Shown: positions 19,039 to 30,612, counted from the stretch's first letter. The stretch: 64,000 nt of DNA from Saccharomycopsis fibuligera x Saccharomycopsis cf. fibuligera (GCA_001936135.1 CP012809.1:3149501-3213500); one strand, 5' to 3'. The notes: generated by a model from the sequence alone, not told the origin. Made by a program: numbers and translations.

Positions 19039-21042
19039 CTAGCTGACCCACACTTTGAATAACTGTGGATGTTCAACAGACAATGGACTCAAAGTCGAAT
19101 TAATAGCTTTTGTCTGGTCATCATCTGCACCATCATCGTCTTCGTCATCTCCAGCAGCATCATTGTCTATAGCATTAATATTTGTAGTGTCTTCATCATC
19201 AGCACCACTGCCTTTGACAGTCTTTGGCAATAGCACAATTCTGCTTGGCTGTTTAATCTCCTCGTGTGCTTCGTCTAAAAGTTGGTTGGTTTTATCAACG
19301 CCTTCTTTACTAACTATACTGTTACCAGCAAGCTGGATGGCATTTGTGATTTTGTCTTTGACAATGTTAGCTTGCTGTCTCAAGGCTAAACGATCCAAAA
19401 ACAATTTCTTCTTTTCATTTTCTAACTCAAGTTTTTCATTGTAAAGCGATTTTTCATATTGAGTCAATGATTTGAGTTTCAAATCAACTTTCTTTAGCTG
19501 TAATGTAGAAATCTGGTTCAAAATTTTCTGCTGCTGTTTAAGCTCAGCGAGCTGTTCAGTTATCGTATTTGCTGATAAAACACCAAATGCTTGTTTAGCA
19601 GCTTTTGCAATCTCCTCATCAACATGTGGCTGTTCCTGTTTAATTTCTTTATCATCATTTATAGACAAATCCTTCAATAGCAATTCTTCTTGTAACTTTT
19701 GAGTTGTACTAGCAGCCACTTCAGGGTCAATTTTGTTTAGCAAAAATTTGATTGTGCTTAGCACGGCAGTCGTTTCTTTGTGTTTAAATTCACTATTACC
19801 AAATGTGGCGTTAGATATGTTACCATCATTTTTTTTGTATTGCGTTCTTGAAATATTCTTGTTCAAATATCTATCTTCAATAGGCAATTGCAAAAATTTC
19901 GCAACTGTCTGTCTTTTGTTTCTTGTGCCAACATGATTGGCAATTTTATCCCAGTCATCTTCAAACATTTCAATGCCTTCCAACAAAAGAAGTATCTCTT
20001 GTTCAGTCCACGGTTCGTTGGCCTTGATATTACTGTTATTAACTAGTTTGATGAAATCAGAAGAATGGAAGTTGGAAGGGAAATGGCCTTCTTCAAAACA
20101 TTTTACGCAAATCGCACTTTTGGATCTCAAATTGTGGTAACGCACTTGAGTCGCGTCGTTGCCACAGACATTGCAAATGAAGATTTTAGTGCCGTTGTTG
20201 TTCAACAGCAATCTTTCTTTTTCTCTGAGCAAGATAGCGTCCTCGGAAGAGTCAAACACATCTTTGCGGACTTCTAAATTGAGTGGTATAGCAAGATTCT
20301 TGGCTTCTTGGTCCTTTTGTGCAGAGAGTTTATCAGCAGAAGTAGAAGCAAATGCAGCAGAGTTGATAATTTTCTCTTTGGCATTCAATGGGATGAATGG
20401 CTTAATGCCGGCCGGAGTATCTAAAGACACCTGAAAGTGGCCGGTATATTGTGGTCCACTCAATGATGGTTTAGTTCTTGGGTCTATTTGGTAGTTGATA
20501 ATGCCCCACTGTTCCAAGAAAGCATGCACTCTGACGATCGAAGCAACATCTCCAGCCAAATTTCTTCTGCAAGCAGTAACAGTGAGATACTCAATCGGAT
20601 TGAGTCTATAAGTGTGCACCATGAAGTCTCTATAATCTTTGTAAACCGTTTCTGTTTTAGATCTAGAAGTATTGGCGAAGAACTCTGGTAATGATCTTTT
20701 CTCAATTTCGTGAATCTTGTTCAAGTCAAACCATGCCGCGAAAGATGGAATTATGACAGGTCTTGTTTGCTTGGCCAAAAACTGTTTGGCTTTCTCCTCA
20801 ATAGAATTTGTCACTTTTTGAATGTCTATTTTTGACTCTTCGTTGTTTTCATTGTCGTTGGCACGTTCACCGTTGACAGTGTCTGGCTTGTCTTTAGACT
20901 GATTGACCTCAGCAACAGGAGTTTCGTGTTCGACATCGTCACCAGCGGTAGGGGAGGCGTCGTTCATGGAGACGTCAGCGGTGGCTGGAGTCTGCTCTGG
21001 TGGCAGCTGGTCGTGGGTTATGTCCAGAGGTGATCTTGACAT
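19039..21042 (-). CDS. RSC8: RSC chromatin-remodelling complex subunit Rsc8 (SWIRM/ZZ/SANT)
   Basis: The 667-residue product has the ordered domains of Rsc8: a SWIRM domain (about 95-185, beginning VIIPSFAAWFDLNKIHEIEKR), the bridging GHFQVSLDTPAG segment, a ZZ-type zinc finger (about 290-325, CNVC...CVKC), a SANT domain (about 342-392, EPWTEQEILLLLEGIEMF), and a C-terminal Lys/Glu coiled coil used for homodimerisation. Rsc8 is a core scaffold of the essential RSC nucleosome remodeller. The paralogue Swi3 of SWI/SNF is the alternative, but the size, the close SWIRM match and the KVWVS ending (Rsc8 ends YKPWSL as I recall it) favour Rsc8. The N-terminal 90 residues and a stretch before the C terminus are acidic and low in complexity. 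It lies in the same direction as IRC5 but about 1 kb away, so it has its own promoter, divergent from the next gene. Confidence 0.92.
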   Translation of the reverse strand: MSRSPLDITHDQLPPEQTPATADVSMNDASPTAGDDVEHETPVAEVNQSKDKPDTVNGERANDNENNEESKIDIQKVTNSIEEKAKQFLAKQTRPVIIPSFAAWFDLNKIHEIEKRSLPEFFANTSRSKTETVYKDYRDFMVHTYRLNPIEYLTVTACRRNLAGDVASIVRVHAFLEQWGIINYQIDPRTKPSLSGPQYTGHFQVSLDTPAGIKPFIPLNAKEKIINSAAFASTSADKLSAQKDQEAKNLAIPLNLEVRKDVFDSSEDAILLREKERLLLNNNGTKIFICNVCGNDATQVRYHNLRSKSAICVKCFEEGHFPSNFHSSDFIKLVNNSNIKANEPWTEQEILLLLEGIEMFEDDWDKIANHVGTRNKRQTVAKFLQLPIEDRYLNKNISRTQYKKNDGNISNATFGNSEFKHKETTAVLSTIKFLLNKIDPEVAASTTQKLQEELLLKDLSINDDKEIKQEQPHVDEEIAKAAKQAFGVLSANTITEQLAELKQQQKILNQISTLQLKKVDLKLKSLTQYEKSLYNEKLELENEKKKLFLDRLALRQQANIVKDKITNAIQLAGNSIVSKEGVDKTNQLLDEAHEEIKQPSRIVLLPKTVKGSGADDEDTTNINAIDNDAAGDDEDDDGADDDQTKAINSTLSPLSVEHPQLFKVWVS

Positions 21043-21789
21043 TGCAGCGAAGGAAGTTTAATGTGAAAGGGGGATGAAGACAGACAATATACGATGTTCC
21101 ACTGCGGGAGGATGCGTTACTTTTGGTGTGTCTAAATATTGTATTTCGCTATTCTGTTTTTTCCCGTCTGCGTTTTTCCAGTTTCTGTTTTTTCTGTTTG
21201 TTTTTTTTTGTTTTTCTATTTTTCGTGAATGAGAAATAGTTGAATCATGTGACATTGACCATAGTGTCCAGGTGGGTGTCTGGGTGTTTAAACTACATTT
21301 GTGCTACGCCGACTCCAATCTACGGGCACATCCATTTTTGCCAGGCGCACTGCATCTATTGCGCGCACCAAATACTTGCTACACGAAATCCTGTTGGGTG
21401 CAAAAATGCCAAAAATAGAAATTATCACTAATTGCTGAAAACGCACAAACTGAGACACAGGTAAACATTTGATGCAACATGCTGTGCTGCGCTGCATCAC
21501 ACTAGACGGGCTCATCGCCCTCCTCCCCCATGGCGCTACCAAGACGCCATCCTCGACTGCCGTTTTATTATTATTTTCAAATAATTACACCGCCAATCGC
21601 CTGTCTTCCATGCAATAATCTACAATTTTCAGCAAGCTCAACTGTTTTCTTGCTTTTTGGGCTTTTTGATTATCTATTCCTCATTTCTTTTCCCTGGCTG
21701 TCTTGATCATCGTCCCGTATTGAGCTTTGTACAGTATTCACATTCACCACAGAATCCGCCTCGTCTTGCTCAGAAGGTTGTGTTTCGTC
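21043..21789. other. Divergent promoter region between RSC8 and the 1,887-residue gene
   Basis: About 750 bases. T-rich sequence near RSC8 (21180-21235), then a GC-richer part with CTCATCGC at 21521-21528, which equals the PAC element GCGATGAG on the minus strand. No gene was seen. Confidence 0.55.
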
Positions 21790-24700
21790 ATGTCCAACAC
21801 TAATACCAGCTCCAATACATCCTCTCGCAAGCCAACCCCAAACAGCAACGCTTCTGCTGGATCGCCCGCTGCTCCAAACTTCAAGAGCAACCCTTCTTCT
21901 GCTTTTTCCCCTTACAATAATGACAAAAGATTCAGTGTTCTTTCCAACAACTCTGCCAGCGTAAGGCAAAAGTCCTTTGATAGCCCAAGATACAATACTC
22001 TCAATAACGCTAACAATAGATACTCGGTCCTCAACGGCTCAGGATCGCACCTTTCTCACTCCCAAATAAACCTTCTTCTGCATTCCCAATTGCCGCAAGT
22101 CATCAATACTGACTCTGGTAATTTTAATAACGGCACGGTAAATAATAACCCCCCTAATACCATCAATCCAACTTCAAATATAAATACCAGCATGGCAAAT
22201 AATAATTACATTACCAGCGGTCACAGAATAATAAACGACGGCGAATCTTCCAATGCGTCGCTATATACGGCTTTGGAGGTTCACTCCACAGATGCTTTAA
22301 TAACCGGTCACCATTCCTCCTCAGCAAATAACAATAACAGCAATACCAACAACGCTCTTCTTAGAAGACCTTCCTCTAGACCTCGAGGCCTGCACTTACT
22401 TTCTAGACGAACCTCAGTATTGCAGAAGAACCCTAAGAGCCACAAGCATCACGTCAAGTCAATGCCAATACATTCTGCTGCTAGCCCCTACCTCGGAGCA
22501 CCAGGTGCCAATGGTACACCAGGCCCTCGAGTACCAGTGCATCCACTATTTAGAAAACAAAAAAAGTACAAGTTCATGATGTTTCGTCGCAGAGCCTCAA
22601 AGAGGTTCAAAAGAAACTTGAATCCAGCATTTGCTAATAAACAGCAGCTATACAATCGGTTAGATACCGTCATGAGAAGCGGATCTATTCACTATGATAT
22701 TATGCCACCAACAATGTTAAAATTTGGGTATAGCGGAGCCCAAGATAGCTTGCATCGGTATTATGGCTTGCAGCCTGTCAGCAGATCTGGTACTATAAAG
22801 GCAAAAAAGCTTCCAAATGGCTCGTCCTTTGGTTTGCAAAGGCAAGTTACAACTAAAAAGAAACCAAAGTTTGTGTTCAATAGGTTTAGAAAATCATCAA
22901 GAAAGACTAAAGATGATTCATCGTTGAACAGAGAACAAAGAAAAGAGTTGATCAAGAGCCAGATTCTGAAGTTGAGCAACGAAGAGATTTTGCTTAACAG
23001 CAGATTCAAAACGTTTATTGATTTGGAAAACCAAAAGAGACCCTCTGACGAAGCAACAAATGAGTACCAACTGAAACACCATCATGGTAGATCACATTCA
23101 GAGTTACAAGAGATTGTTGACGACAATTCCAGTACTTATAGTGTTCAGTTAATCACCAACTCTAAAGTCACTGGCTCACCATCACCAACGAAAGATAAGA
23201 AAAAGAAGTCTAAGTCCAAGAATAATAAGGGCAAATCGAAACGTACGATTCACGACAAAAACATTTTTTTTCAACTACTACAATTAAACCCAGAGCTTCG
23301 CTCCCAACTTCAGTGTGCAGACTTGGGACAGCGTGACGAGCTTATTCTTAGAGCACCATCAATGGAATACGAGACCTTATCCGCCAATGGCTTAAATTAT
23401 GGGTTCAATCGCAAAAGCTTTGGCAGAATGTCGCAGTATGGTAATAAGCGGAACACTAATAGAATGTCCGTCAGACAGGCTATGGACGGGGCAGCAGCAA
23501 TGGCAGCAGCAGCAGATGGTGAATCAAAGGAAAACAGTGATGAATTTAATAGAATTATCATTGATGATAATACCAATAGAAACGATATAGTCAAGCCCCA
23601 GGAAGCAGGTAGTGAACCACAGCAGCCACTGTGGACTTCTCAAAACGATGCTATTAATGAGAGCATTGTAAACAGAAAAGAGATTGATTCCACAATGCGA
23701 ATCGTGCCTCAGCTGGTCGCCTCTAACTCCACCATACCGCAAAGATCACAAGATCAGCCAAGAGGCCATGTCCTAGCCCACAACGAACATCTTGATTCGC
23801 CAATTACGTACAATTTTTTTTCTAAGGACAATAGTAACCGTGGGCTTAGATTACAAACCGTGGGAGCATTATCGAAAGGAGAAAAATTCCCAAGAGAAGA
23901 GATAGTTTCTGCTACATCGTCAAATTTTCCGCAACACAGGGGCTTTGTTAGACAGTCAGTAGTCTCGTTGTCGACTAATAATGATAATGACAATGGTGGA
24001 AATCAAAATAACCATATTGTCAATGAGAGATTCTATACACCACCGACAACCACTGGCCTTTTGACAAAAGGCAGTAACGACAGTGGCATCGTTATTAATG
24101 ATAACAGTAATTATAAAACGGGCGCTGCAATTGGTGGCGCTGTTGGTGCTATTGGTACTTCTGTGGCTGGTGGCGCTATTGCTAGCAGAAGGTCATCAGA
24201 TAACAAAAGCGACAACACCAACAACAGTGAGGACCGTCACAGAAATAATGCGCTTAACTCATTGCAAGCATCTCAAGAAGTGCCAGAACTTGAAGCTCGG
24301 AAGCAAATTGAAAGCGATTTTCCAATGCCGCCGATGCCTCCAATGCCTCCAATAATTTACAAGGACTGGGGTAGTGACAATGGTAGTCATAGTGGTAAGC
24401 CTACCCCTGTTTCTTTAGCTGACTCTACATACAACAAAAAGAATAATAGTCAAGATGAGACACTATCTTCTCAGCGCAGCTCCACTGCAGATTTTCAAGA
24501 TTTTGAAAAGCAACTTGTTTCTGAAGGCACTGATGCTAATAATCACAATCAAAAAATCACCCCAGAAATTGACATTGTTCCAGTGGGCATAGCTAGTCAA
24601 TTTGACATAAGCGCCAGTAAGAGTGGGAACAAGAACAAAAAGCGTAATTCGACGGTTGCTACCCAAGGCCAGGATTTGAATGAGCAATTAGCCAATGTGT

Positions 24701-27453
24701 CCAAAATTGAACGTCGCAGTTTGCTTGAACATGCCAACTCAATGAAAAAAAGAAAGCATAAGTTAATCTTTGGTGCTTTGTTTGGTGGTGGTAAAGTTGG
24801 GCTCAAGCCAGGAAATAGCAGAAGCAATAAGAAGAATAGAAGGTCATTCGTTGGTGGGGGTGACAGTAGCTTGTCCTCTGAGAAAGCAGTTGGCACCGGT
24901 ATTGGGGCTACAGCTACAGCTGCTGCTACAGCCGCTGCTGCTGCAACACATGCGGGAGTTAATGATTTGGCCATAGCTGGCTTAGGCATTTCTAATAGTG
25001 CATCATCATTGTCCTTGGCTCAAAACAAAGACAACCATGAAGTAAAACACGGATTTGGTCCATTCTCTGATGTTGTAAATGCCAACAAAGGCAGTACTGC
25101 TGATGTTCAGTTGCTCGCTCTGCCTAAATTCGATACGTTCATGTCCGACAAGGAGAAGCTTATCAAAGAAATTGACACAAATTCACTGATTAATCTGACC
25201 ACCAAAAAGTCTGCTTTTCAGTCACACGTTGTTGATCGAAACCAGTTTGGTACTAGCTCACGGTCACCAAGCACATTCAAAGAAAGTGATGAGGCTAATA
25301 CCAGTGGCGAAAGAACAATTGGGAAGTCAGATATCGCTAAATCGGAGCTCAGCGATGCTAAAAATCAAGAACAGAAGGTCCAGCTTAGAGTCACAAATAT
25401 TTCTGCTGATGAATACAAGCGCTACTCTGATATTTATGAGCAAAACAAGGACAAAGTCATTAATCCAGACTATATTATTTCTGACAGTGATGAAGCAGAG
25501 CTTCAACGCGAACTCAACTCTTTCAACCCCCAAATGATTCAAAAAATGATTCAACGGAAAGTTGCTAAAGACAATGGCATGAGAACGCCGCTGGATAGGC
25601 TCTCGCCACAAAACAGCGCTTCATCAAGAGATCAGTTTTATGCCAGAAGAAGTATAATTGATAATGGCAAAGACAAAGCTTCCACAAGTAGCAGTAACAG
25701 CTCTATCCAAGTTGGTGATGATGGTAACATTAGCAACAACACCCCGAATCCAGGCCCACCATTACTGTTACCGCCAATGCTCCCATTGCCTAGAATTTTG
25801 CCAGATGATATCGTTGCCGCTGGGTTAGCTTCAACAACAGCGTCCAACCCACGCCAACAAGTTGCTAAAAGCGCTTCTCAAATGCCTATTTCAATTCCTG
25901 TCCCAACCCCTGTATCTGCAATACCAGTCGCTAATGTGGCTGAGCACCCATCTTCAGAAAGCGGCTACGCTTCAAAATCTTCGCTTAGCAACAGCAATAA
26001 TAATAGCGGCATAATACTTCGTGGATCTAGCAATGGCAGCAGTTACAACCATATCAACAGCAACAGCAACAATCCCCACGGCAGACCATACTCCCCAGCA
26101 TCCATGTCTACTGGCACTGGCACCACTGCCAGTTATTCTCATAGTAATACAAATTCAGAAGCTTATTCGTCCTCTGGCAGCAATAGTAACAATTACTATC
26201 ACTATACGTCCTCCAGTAATAGCAGAAGTGCAAGCAATGGCAGTTCTAGTGGCCAAAGCAGCGGTAATAACAATGGCAATGCTCCGTCTGGCCAGTCATA
26301 TGAAGTGTGGGGTCGCTACATGAAGAGAATTGTTAACCAAAGAATCAATTACCGGTTACAAAATTCATTGTTGGCAGGCATTTCAGCAGGACAGCTTGGG
26401 TCTACTGGCGGCACTAATGATAATGAGTTGATTCCTATTTCAGAGACTCCAGAAGAAAGTGGATACAGTAACAGCAGTAATCGACATGCGGTTGATATGC
26501 CATTTGCTGGACAAAGAGGCTTTTCGGGCTCTGGTAATAGTGGTACTAATGCTAATGCATTCAGTCATGAAAGTTTCAATTCCCCTGCAAGAACCTTATC
26601 TAGTGGCAGCAAGCACACCTTCGTGACTGCATATAGCGACTCAGATCACATTGAATCAGCCGAAGTACCAGCAGCGGTATCGACTCCAATTGGAAGCAGT
26701 CACTCCAAATTGGCAATTGGCTCTGGATTTAGAAAAAACAGTGGATCACCGGCCACTCCTGCCTCATATAGTAATTACCACAATAATCATCAATATAGCA
26801 GTGGTAACAATTTTAGAAATGCTTCGTTTTCGTCTGCTTCTAGTTCAAACGAAAATTATGGACATCGTTTTGCCTCTGTATCTCGTGAAAGTAGCAAGGG
26901 CAATAGCAATACTAATGGTCAACACGGACAATATGGTAGCAGATTTCAATTAATTGCCAAGAAACTGAGCAACTCGTCATCATCTTCGTCAGCAACCAGC
27001 AAGCCAACGCCCAAGTTTGGAGATTTCCAGTCTCAATCTCAATTTCAATTACCATATTATCGTCAAGACGAACAGCTCTCTAGTAACCCAGCTAACAATA
27101 ACTTGACTTCAATAAGCGAAACTGGGCATCATAATAGAGGATCGCTGCTCAGTAACAGAAATTTAACCCAGAGCCCTCAAAGTCAAATTGAAAGTGACAG
27201 ATCGCATAGTAGCATGAGCAATAGATCTAATGGCTCAGTATCAATTAGATCAGTTATTGGTAACAAGGAAATCAAAGTCAGCTATAATGGCAGTGGAAAT
27301 GTTGCTGGTGGCGGCGAATTACCACATAGCTCTGTCAGTTTGTCGTTCAAAAATGTTGGGTCTCCTAAAGGATCAGTTGTGTCGACAGGATCAAGAGGGT
27401 CGTTCAGATCAGCCAAGAGTTCGTCGAGCTCATTACTTATTAAGCCTAGCTAG
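21790..27453 (+). CDS. Large low-complexity basic/Ser-Asn-rich protein of unknown function
   Basis: I do not recognise this 1,887-residue protein. The frame is open upstream to 21727, but the first ATG is at 21790, giving MSNTNTSSN. Most of it is Ser/Asn/Gly-rich and likely disordered. Ordered-looking islands stand out: a highly basic block (about 225-305, with FMMFRRRASKRFKRN); about 360-400 (KFVFNRFRKSSRK) followed by a Lys/Glu helix; about 490-530 (DKNIFFQLLQLNPELRSQL); about 975-1000 (ERRSLLEHANSMKKRKHKL); and about 1510-1535 (YEVWGRYMKRIVNQRINYR). A Pro-Met repeat (PMPPMPPMPP) lies near 850. There is no signal peptide, membrane span or catalytic motif. Basic islands in a long disordered chain are common among yeast cortical, bud-neck and signalling scaffold proteins, so a membrane-associated adaptor is possible, but that is a guess. 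Confidence 0.75.
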   Translation: MSNTNTSSNTSSRKPTPNSNASAGSPAAPNFKSNPSSAFSPYNNDKRFSVLSNNSASVRQKSFDSPRYNTLNNANNRYSVLNGSGSHLSHSQINLLLHSQLPQVINTDSGNFNNGTVNNNPPNTINPTSNINTSMANNNYITSGHRIINDGESSNASLYTALEVHSTDALITGHHSSSANNNNSNTNNALLRRPSSRPRGLHLLSRRTSVLQKNPKSHKHHVKSMPIHSAASPYLGAPGANGTPGPRVPVHPLFRKQKKYKFMMFRRRASKRFKRNLNPAFANKQQLYNRLDTVMRSGSIHYDIMPPTMLKFGYSGAQDSLHRYYGLQPVSRSGTIKAKKLPNGSSFGLQRQVTTKKKPKFVFNRFRKSSRKTKDDSSLNREQRKELIKSQILKLSNEEILLNSRFKTFIDLENQKRPSDEATNEYQLKHHHGRSHSELQEIVDDNSSTYSVQLITNSKVTGSPSPTKDKKKKSKSKNNKGKSKRTIHDKNIFFQLLQLNPELRSQLQCADLGQRDELILRAPSMEYETLSANGLNYGFNRKSFGRMSQYGNKRNTNRMSVRQAMDGAAAMAAAADGESKENSDEFNRIIIDDNTNRNDIVKPQEAGSEPQQPLWTSQNDAINESIVNRKEIDSTMRIVPQLVASNSTIPQRSQDQPRGHVLAHNEHLDSPITYNFFSKDNSNRGLRLQTVGALSKGEKFPREEIVSATSSNFPQHRGFVRQSVVSLSTNNDNDNGGNQNNHIVNERFYTPPTTTGLLTKGSNDSGIVINDNSNYKTGAAIGGAVGAIGTSVAGGAIASRRSSDNKSDNTNNSEDRHRNNALNSLQASQEVPELEARKQIESDFPMPPMPPMPPIIYKDWGSDNGSHSGKPTPVSLADSTYNKKNNSQDETLSSQRSSTADFQDFEKQLVSEGTDANNHNQKITPEIDIVPVGIASQFDISASKSGNKNKKRNSTVATQGQDLNEQLANVSKIERRSLLEHANSMKKRKHKLIFGALFGGGKVGLKPGNSRSNKKNRRSFVGGGDSSLSSEKAVGTGIGATATAAATAAAAATHAGVNDLAIAGLGISNSASSLSLAQNKDNHEVKHGFGPFSDVVNANKGSTADVQLLALPKFDTFMSDKEKLIKEIDTNSLINLTTKKSAFQSHVVDRNQFGTSSRSPSTFKESDEANTSGERTIGKSDIAKSELSDAKNQEQKVQLRVTNISADEYKRYSDIYEQNKDKVINPDYIISDSDEAELQRELNSFNPQMIQKMIQRKVAKDNGMRTPLDRLSPQNSASSRDQFYARRSIIDNGKDKASTSSSNSSIQVGDDGNISNNTPNPGPPLLLPPMLPLPRILPDDIVAAGLASTTASNPRQQVAKSASQMPISIPVPTPVSAIPVANVAEHPSSESGYASKSSLSNSNNNSGIILRGSSNGSSYNHINSNSNNPHGRPYSPASMSTGTGTTASYSHSNTNSEAYSSSGSNSNNYYHYTSSSNSRSASNGSSSGQSSGNNNGNAPSGQSYEVWGRYMKRIVNQRINYRLQNSLLAGISAGQLGSTGGTNDNELIPISETPEESGYSNSSNRHAVDMPFAGQRGFSGSGNSGTNANAFSHESFNSPARTLSSGSKHTFVTAYSDSDHIESAEVPAAVSTPIGSSHSKLAIGSGFRKNSGSPATPASYSNYHNNHQYSSGNNFRNASFSSASSSNENYGHRFASVSRESSKGNSNTNGQHGQYGSRFQLIAKKLSNSSSSSSATSKPTPKFGDFQSQSQFQLPYYRQDEQLSSNPANNNLTSISETGHHNRGSLLSNRNLTQSPQSQIESDRSHSSMSNRSNGSVSIRSVIGNKEIKVSYNGSGNVAGGGELPHSSVSLSFKNVGSPKGSVVSTGSRGSFRSAKSSSSSLLIKPS

Positions 27454-28602
27454 ATGCCTACCTAGATATTCCCAACCAAAATTTGGCACTCTTTTCTTTT
27501 CTTTTTTTTTTTTTTTTTTTTTTTGTTTTTTGTTTTTATAATTTGTTTCGTTGTGTTCTTTTTCTCTGTTTTTGCTATTTTTCTTTGTTTTCCTTGTCAT
27601 CTTATTATTATCTGATTGCTAGCACTTTCTTCTTCTTCTTTTTTTTTTTTTTTATTTTGCATTGCACCCCAGTTACACTGCGTGTCGTTTCGTTTTTCCT
27701 GCTTTCAAGTCCTCTGTTTCTCTTTGCTGGTTTCATTAATCTGTCTGTTTATTTCTCGCTTTTATACTATACACTATTCCTGCATGCATTTCTCTAATAC
27801 ATTGCTCTATACTATACACTACAAAAGATGATAACATAGTTTTCGTTTTCACTCTGTTCCAATATTGCTGCAATATTGCCGTAAACCTCTGCCCTGTCCA
27901 ATTATACTGTACAACACCGACACTTCATCATGTTTGATCATTAACAATTGTGCATGTTGGAATTTTTGTGCCCTTTTTCCCTCCGCGACGCAAAGTAGAT
28001 CCGCGTCAATGGTTCTTGAAACTCTGACTTGACGGGTTTTCTCTGCCGACAGGCTATATATGTGTCCGGGTTACCCCATGAATTCCTTCAAAGTGTCTTC
28101 GCTAGTGCAGGAAACTGCCACACGCCATCGACCGCTCGATGAAAGCGCAGCGAAAACAGGAAAAACAAGAAAAAAAGAAAAAAACAGCGCGAACTCGTAA
28201 AGCATTACTGCCTGACTGACTGATATAAATTGACTGAATTGCAGACTGTTAGTTAGTTGAAGTGTTTGTTGACAATTTGACTTTACTGACAACGCATCTT
28301 TTGTTATTTTTGTCACTTGTGATTTGCCATTTTCTTATTTGTCGTTTCTCAGTTGCCATTAATCATCTGCCATCTCTATTCCTTTCCTTTTGTTTTTATT
28401 GCCCTGTTGTTTTGCTCGACTTGTTTGAATTTCAACACTTGAAAGAATCGCTAGCATTTCTTGTTTAGTGGAAAGTTGTTCAGATAAATAAATTGCTCAT
28501 ATTGCAAGCATTATTTCACGATCAAAAGGAATTTGTTTATACTAGGGCCAAAAGTCTCTGTTAAAACAAAGGCAACATCATTTCATCACTTTTTTAGTCA
28601 AC
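27454..28602. other. Intergenic region upstream of RPD3
   Basis: About 1.15 kb. T-rich terminator-like sequence (27503-27524 and 27637-27655) follows the unknown gene, then a GC-richer patch near 27980-28160 with TATATATG at about 28054. No gene was seen. Confidence 0.55.
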
Positions 28603-30216
28603 ATGGTCTTTGAACTCAAACCATTTGACCCCATTAAGCCCAACGCCAACGAAAAGAAAAGGGTGGCCTACTTTTACGACGCTGATGTCGGAAATTACGC
28701 TTATGGTGCTGGCCACCCAATGAAACCTCACAGAATAAGAATGGCCCATTCCTTAATCATGAACTATGGCCTTTACAAGAAGATGGAAATCTATAGGGCC
28801 AAACCAGCCACTAAGGAAGAAATGTGCCAGTTTCACACCGACGAGTACGTTGATTTCTTATCCAGAGTAACTCCAGACAATTTGGATTTGTTTCAAAAAG
28901 AACAGGCCAAATTTAATGTTGGTGAAGATTGTCCAGTGTTTGATGGGCTTTTTGAATATTGTGGAATTTCTGGTGGTGGCTCCATGGAAGGCGCTGCTCG
29001 TTTGAATAGAGGCAAATGCGACGTTGCTATCAATTATGCCGGCGGGTTGCATCATGCCAAAAAATCAGAAGCTTCTGGGTTCTGTTATTTGAATGATATT
29101 GTGTTGGGTATTATTGAGTTGCTTAGATATCATCCAAGAGTGTTGTATATTGATATTGATGTGCATCATGGTGATGGGGTGGAGGAAGCATTTTATACCA
29201 CTGACCGTGTAATGACTTGTTCATTCCATAAGTATGGGGAATTTTTCCCGGGTACTGGTGATATTAGAGACGTTGGGGTTTCCAAGGGTAAATATCACGC
29301 AATCAATGTGCCCCTTAGAGACGGTATTGATGACGCTACTTACAAGAGTATATTTGAACCAGTGATCAAACACATTGTTGACTGGTATCAACCATCAGCA
29401 ATAGTGTTGCAATGCGGTGGTGATTCTCTTTCAGGAGACCGTTTAGGGTGCTTTAACTTGTCCATGAATGGGCACGCCAACTGTGTGAATTTTGTGAAAA
29501 GTTTCAATTTGCCATTGATGGTGGTCGGTGGTGGTGGATACACAATGAGAAACGTTGCGCGTACTTGGGCTTACGAAACGGGGATTTTAAATAACGAAGT
29601 ATTGGGTCCGGATTTGCCATACAATGACTATTATGAGTATTATGGCCCAGACTACAAGCTTGATGTCCGCCCATCCAATATGTTGAATGCTAATTCAAAA
29701 GAATACTTGGACAAGCTTCTTGTGCAGTTACTAAAGAATTTGGAACACACCAAGCACGCTCCTAGTGTGCAAATGCAGTATACGCCAAATGATCCAGAAG
29801 ATTTAGGAGATGTTGATGAGGATGCTAAAGAGTCGCTTGACACCAAAGGTGGGTCGCAATATGCTAGAGACAACGAGATCCAGCCAGGAAACGAGTTTTA
29901 TGAGGACGATGATAAGGCTGAAGGAGTAGGGTCCAGAAACAAAGAAAACGAAGTCATGGACATTGATACTCCTCAAGAGCCAACTGTATCTGTGCACACC
30001 AAGCAGCTGGCCAATGGCAAAATCGACATTGACAGCGTTAGTAGTGGTGCTGGTGCTGATGCTGGTGCTACTGCTAGTGGCAGTGCTAGTGGCAGTGCTA
30101 GCGCCAGTGGCAGTGGCAGTGGCAGTGGCAGTGGCAGCAGTGCGGATAGTAACAACGGTGGTGCGGCCGGAGATGCGGCTGGTGGTGCGGCTGGTGATGA
30201 TGCTGGTCAGCGCTGA
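28603..30216 (+). CDS. RPD3: Class I histone deacetylase Rpd3
   Basis: This 537-residue protein is a clear class I HDAC. The catalytic domain (about 18-390) shows [20 protein letters not shown] near the N terminus, the charge-relay region [19 protein letters not shown], zinc ligands in [15 protein letters not shown], and the late motifs [14 protein letters not shown] and [14 protein letters not shown]. Rpd3 removes acetyl groups from histone tails in the Rpd3L and Rpd3S complexes; Rpd3S acts on chromatin marked by Set2, whose gene is 5.8 kb downstream. The C-terminal 150 residues are acidic, then a Gly/Ser/Ala repeat (about 475-537), making it about 100 residues longer than S. cerevisiae Rpd3 (433). 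The tail is encoded by an imperfect AGTGGC repeat and probably varies in length between strains. Confidence 0.97.
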   Translation: MVFELKPFDPIKPNANEKKRVAYFYDADVGNYAYGAGHPMKPHRIRMAHSLIMNYGLYKKMEIYRAKPATKEEMCQFHTDEYVDFLSRVTPDNLDLFQKEQAKFNVGEDCPVFDGLFEYCGISGGGSMEGAARLNRGKCDVAINYAGGLHHAKKSEASGFCYLNDIVLGIIELLRYHPRVLYIDIDVHHGDGVEEAFYTTDRVMTCSFHKYGEFFPGTGDIRDVGVSKGKYHAINVPLRDGIDDATYKSIFEPVIKHIVDWYQPSAIVLQCGGDSLSGDRLGCFNLSMNGHANCVNFVKSFNLPLMVVGGGGYTMRNVARTWAYETGILNNEVLGPDLPYNDYYEYYGPDYKLDVRPSNMLNANSKEYLDKLLVQLLKNLEHTKHAPSVQMQYTPNDPEDLGDVDEDAKESLDTKGGSQYARDNEIQPGNEFYEDDDKAEGVGSRNKENEVMDIDTPQEPTVSVHTKQLANGKIDIDSVSSGAGADAGATASGSASGSASASGSGSGSGSGSSADSNNGGAAGDAAGGAAGDDAGQR

Positions 30217-30612
30217 GTCAGCAGCTTTGTTGCCCTCGGAAATTATCGTAACGGTCTGCCGGAATGGAAAGACATGAAGACATCCGGCGCTCTGCTATCA
30301 CCTGAGTGCGTTTTGAAAAAAAAAAAAAAAAATAAAAAAATCAGATTTTGCTGCCCTGAGACTATAGCAGAAATTCTCTCATGAGTCTCAGTCATAGTCT
30401 GTATGTCTGTCTGTCACCTCTGTGCGTGCATTGTGTGCTTTTGTAGGACGATCGACCGATGCCTCAGCGGGCTTAATGCTGTGCTTGCTGCGTCTTTACT
30501 TTTATAACTCACTTCCCTTTCTTCTTCCTTTAAGATATTTCTTTTTTCTTTCTCTTCTTTGTACCATCTCTGTACTCTATCCATATCTATTTTTTACTTT
30601 ACTTTTTCAATA
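30217..30612. other. Intergenic region between RPD3 and POS5
   Basis: About 400 bases with an A tract near 30316-30332 and a pyrimidine-rich stretch (30500-30605) just before the POS5 start. No gene was seen. Confidence 0.55.
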
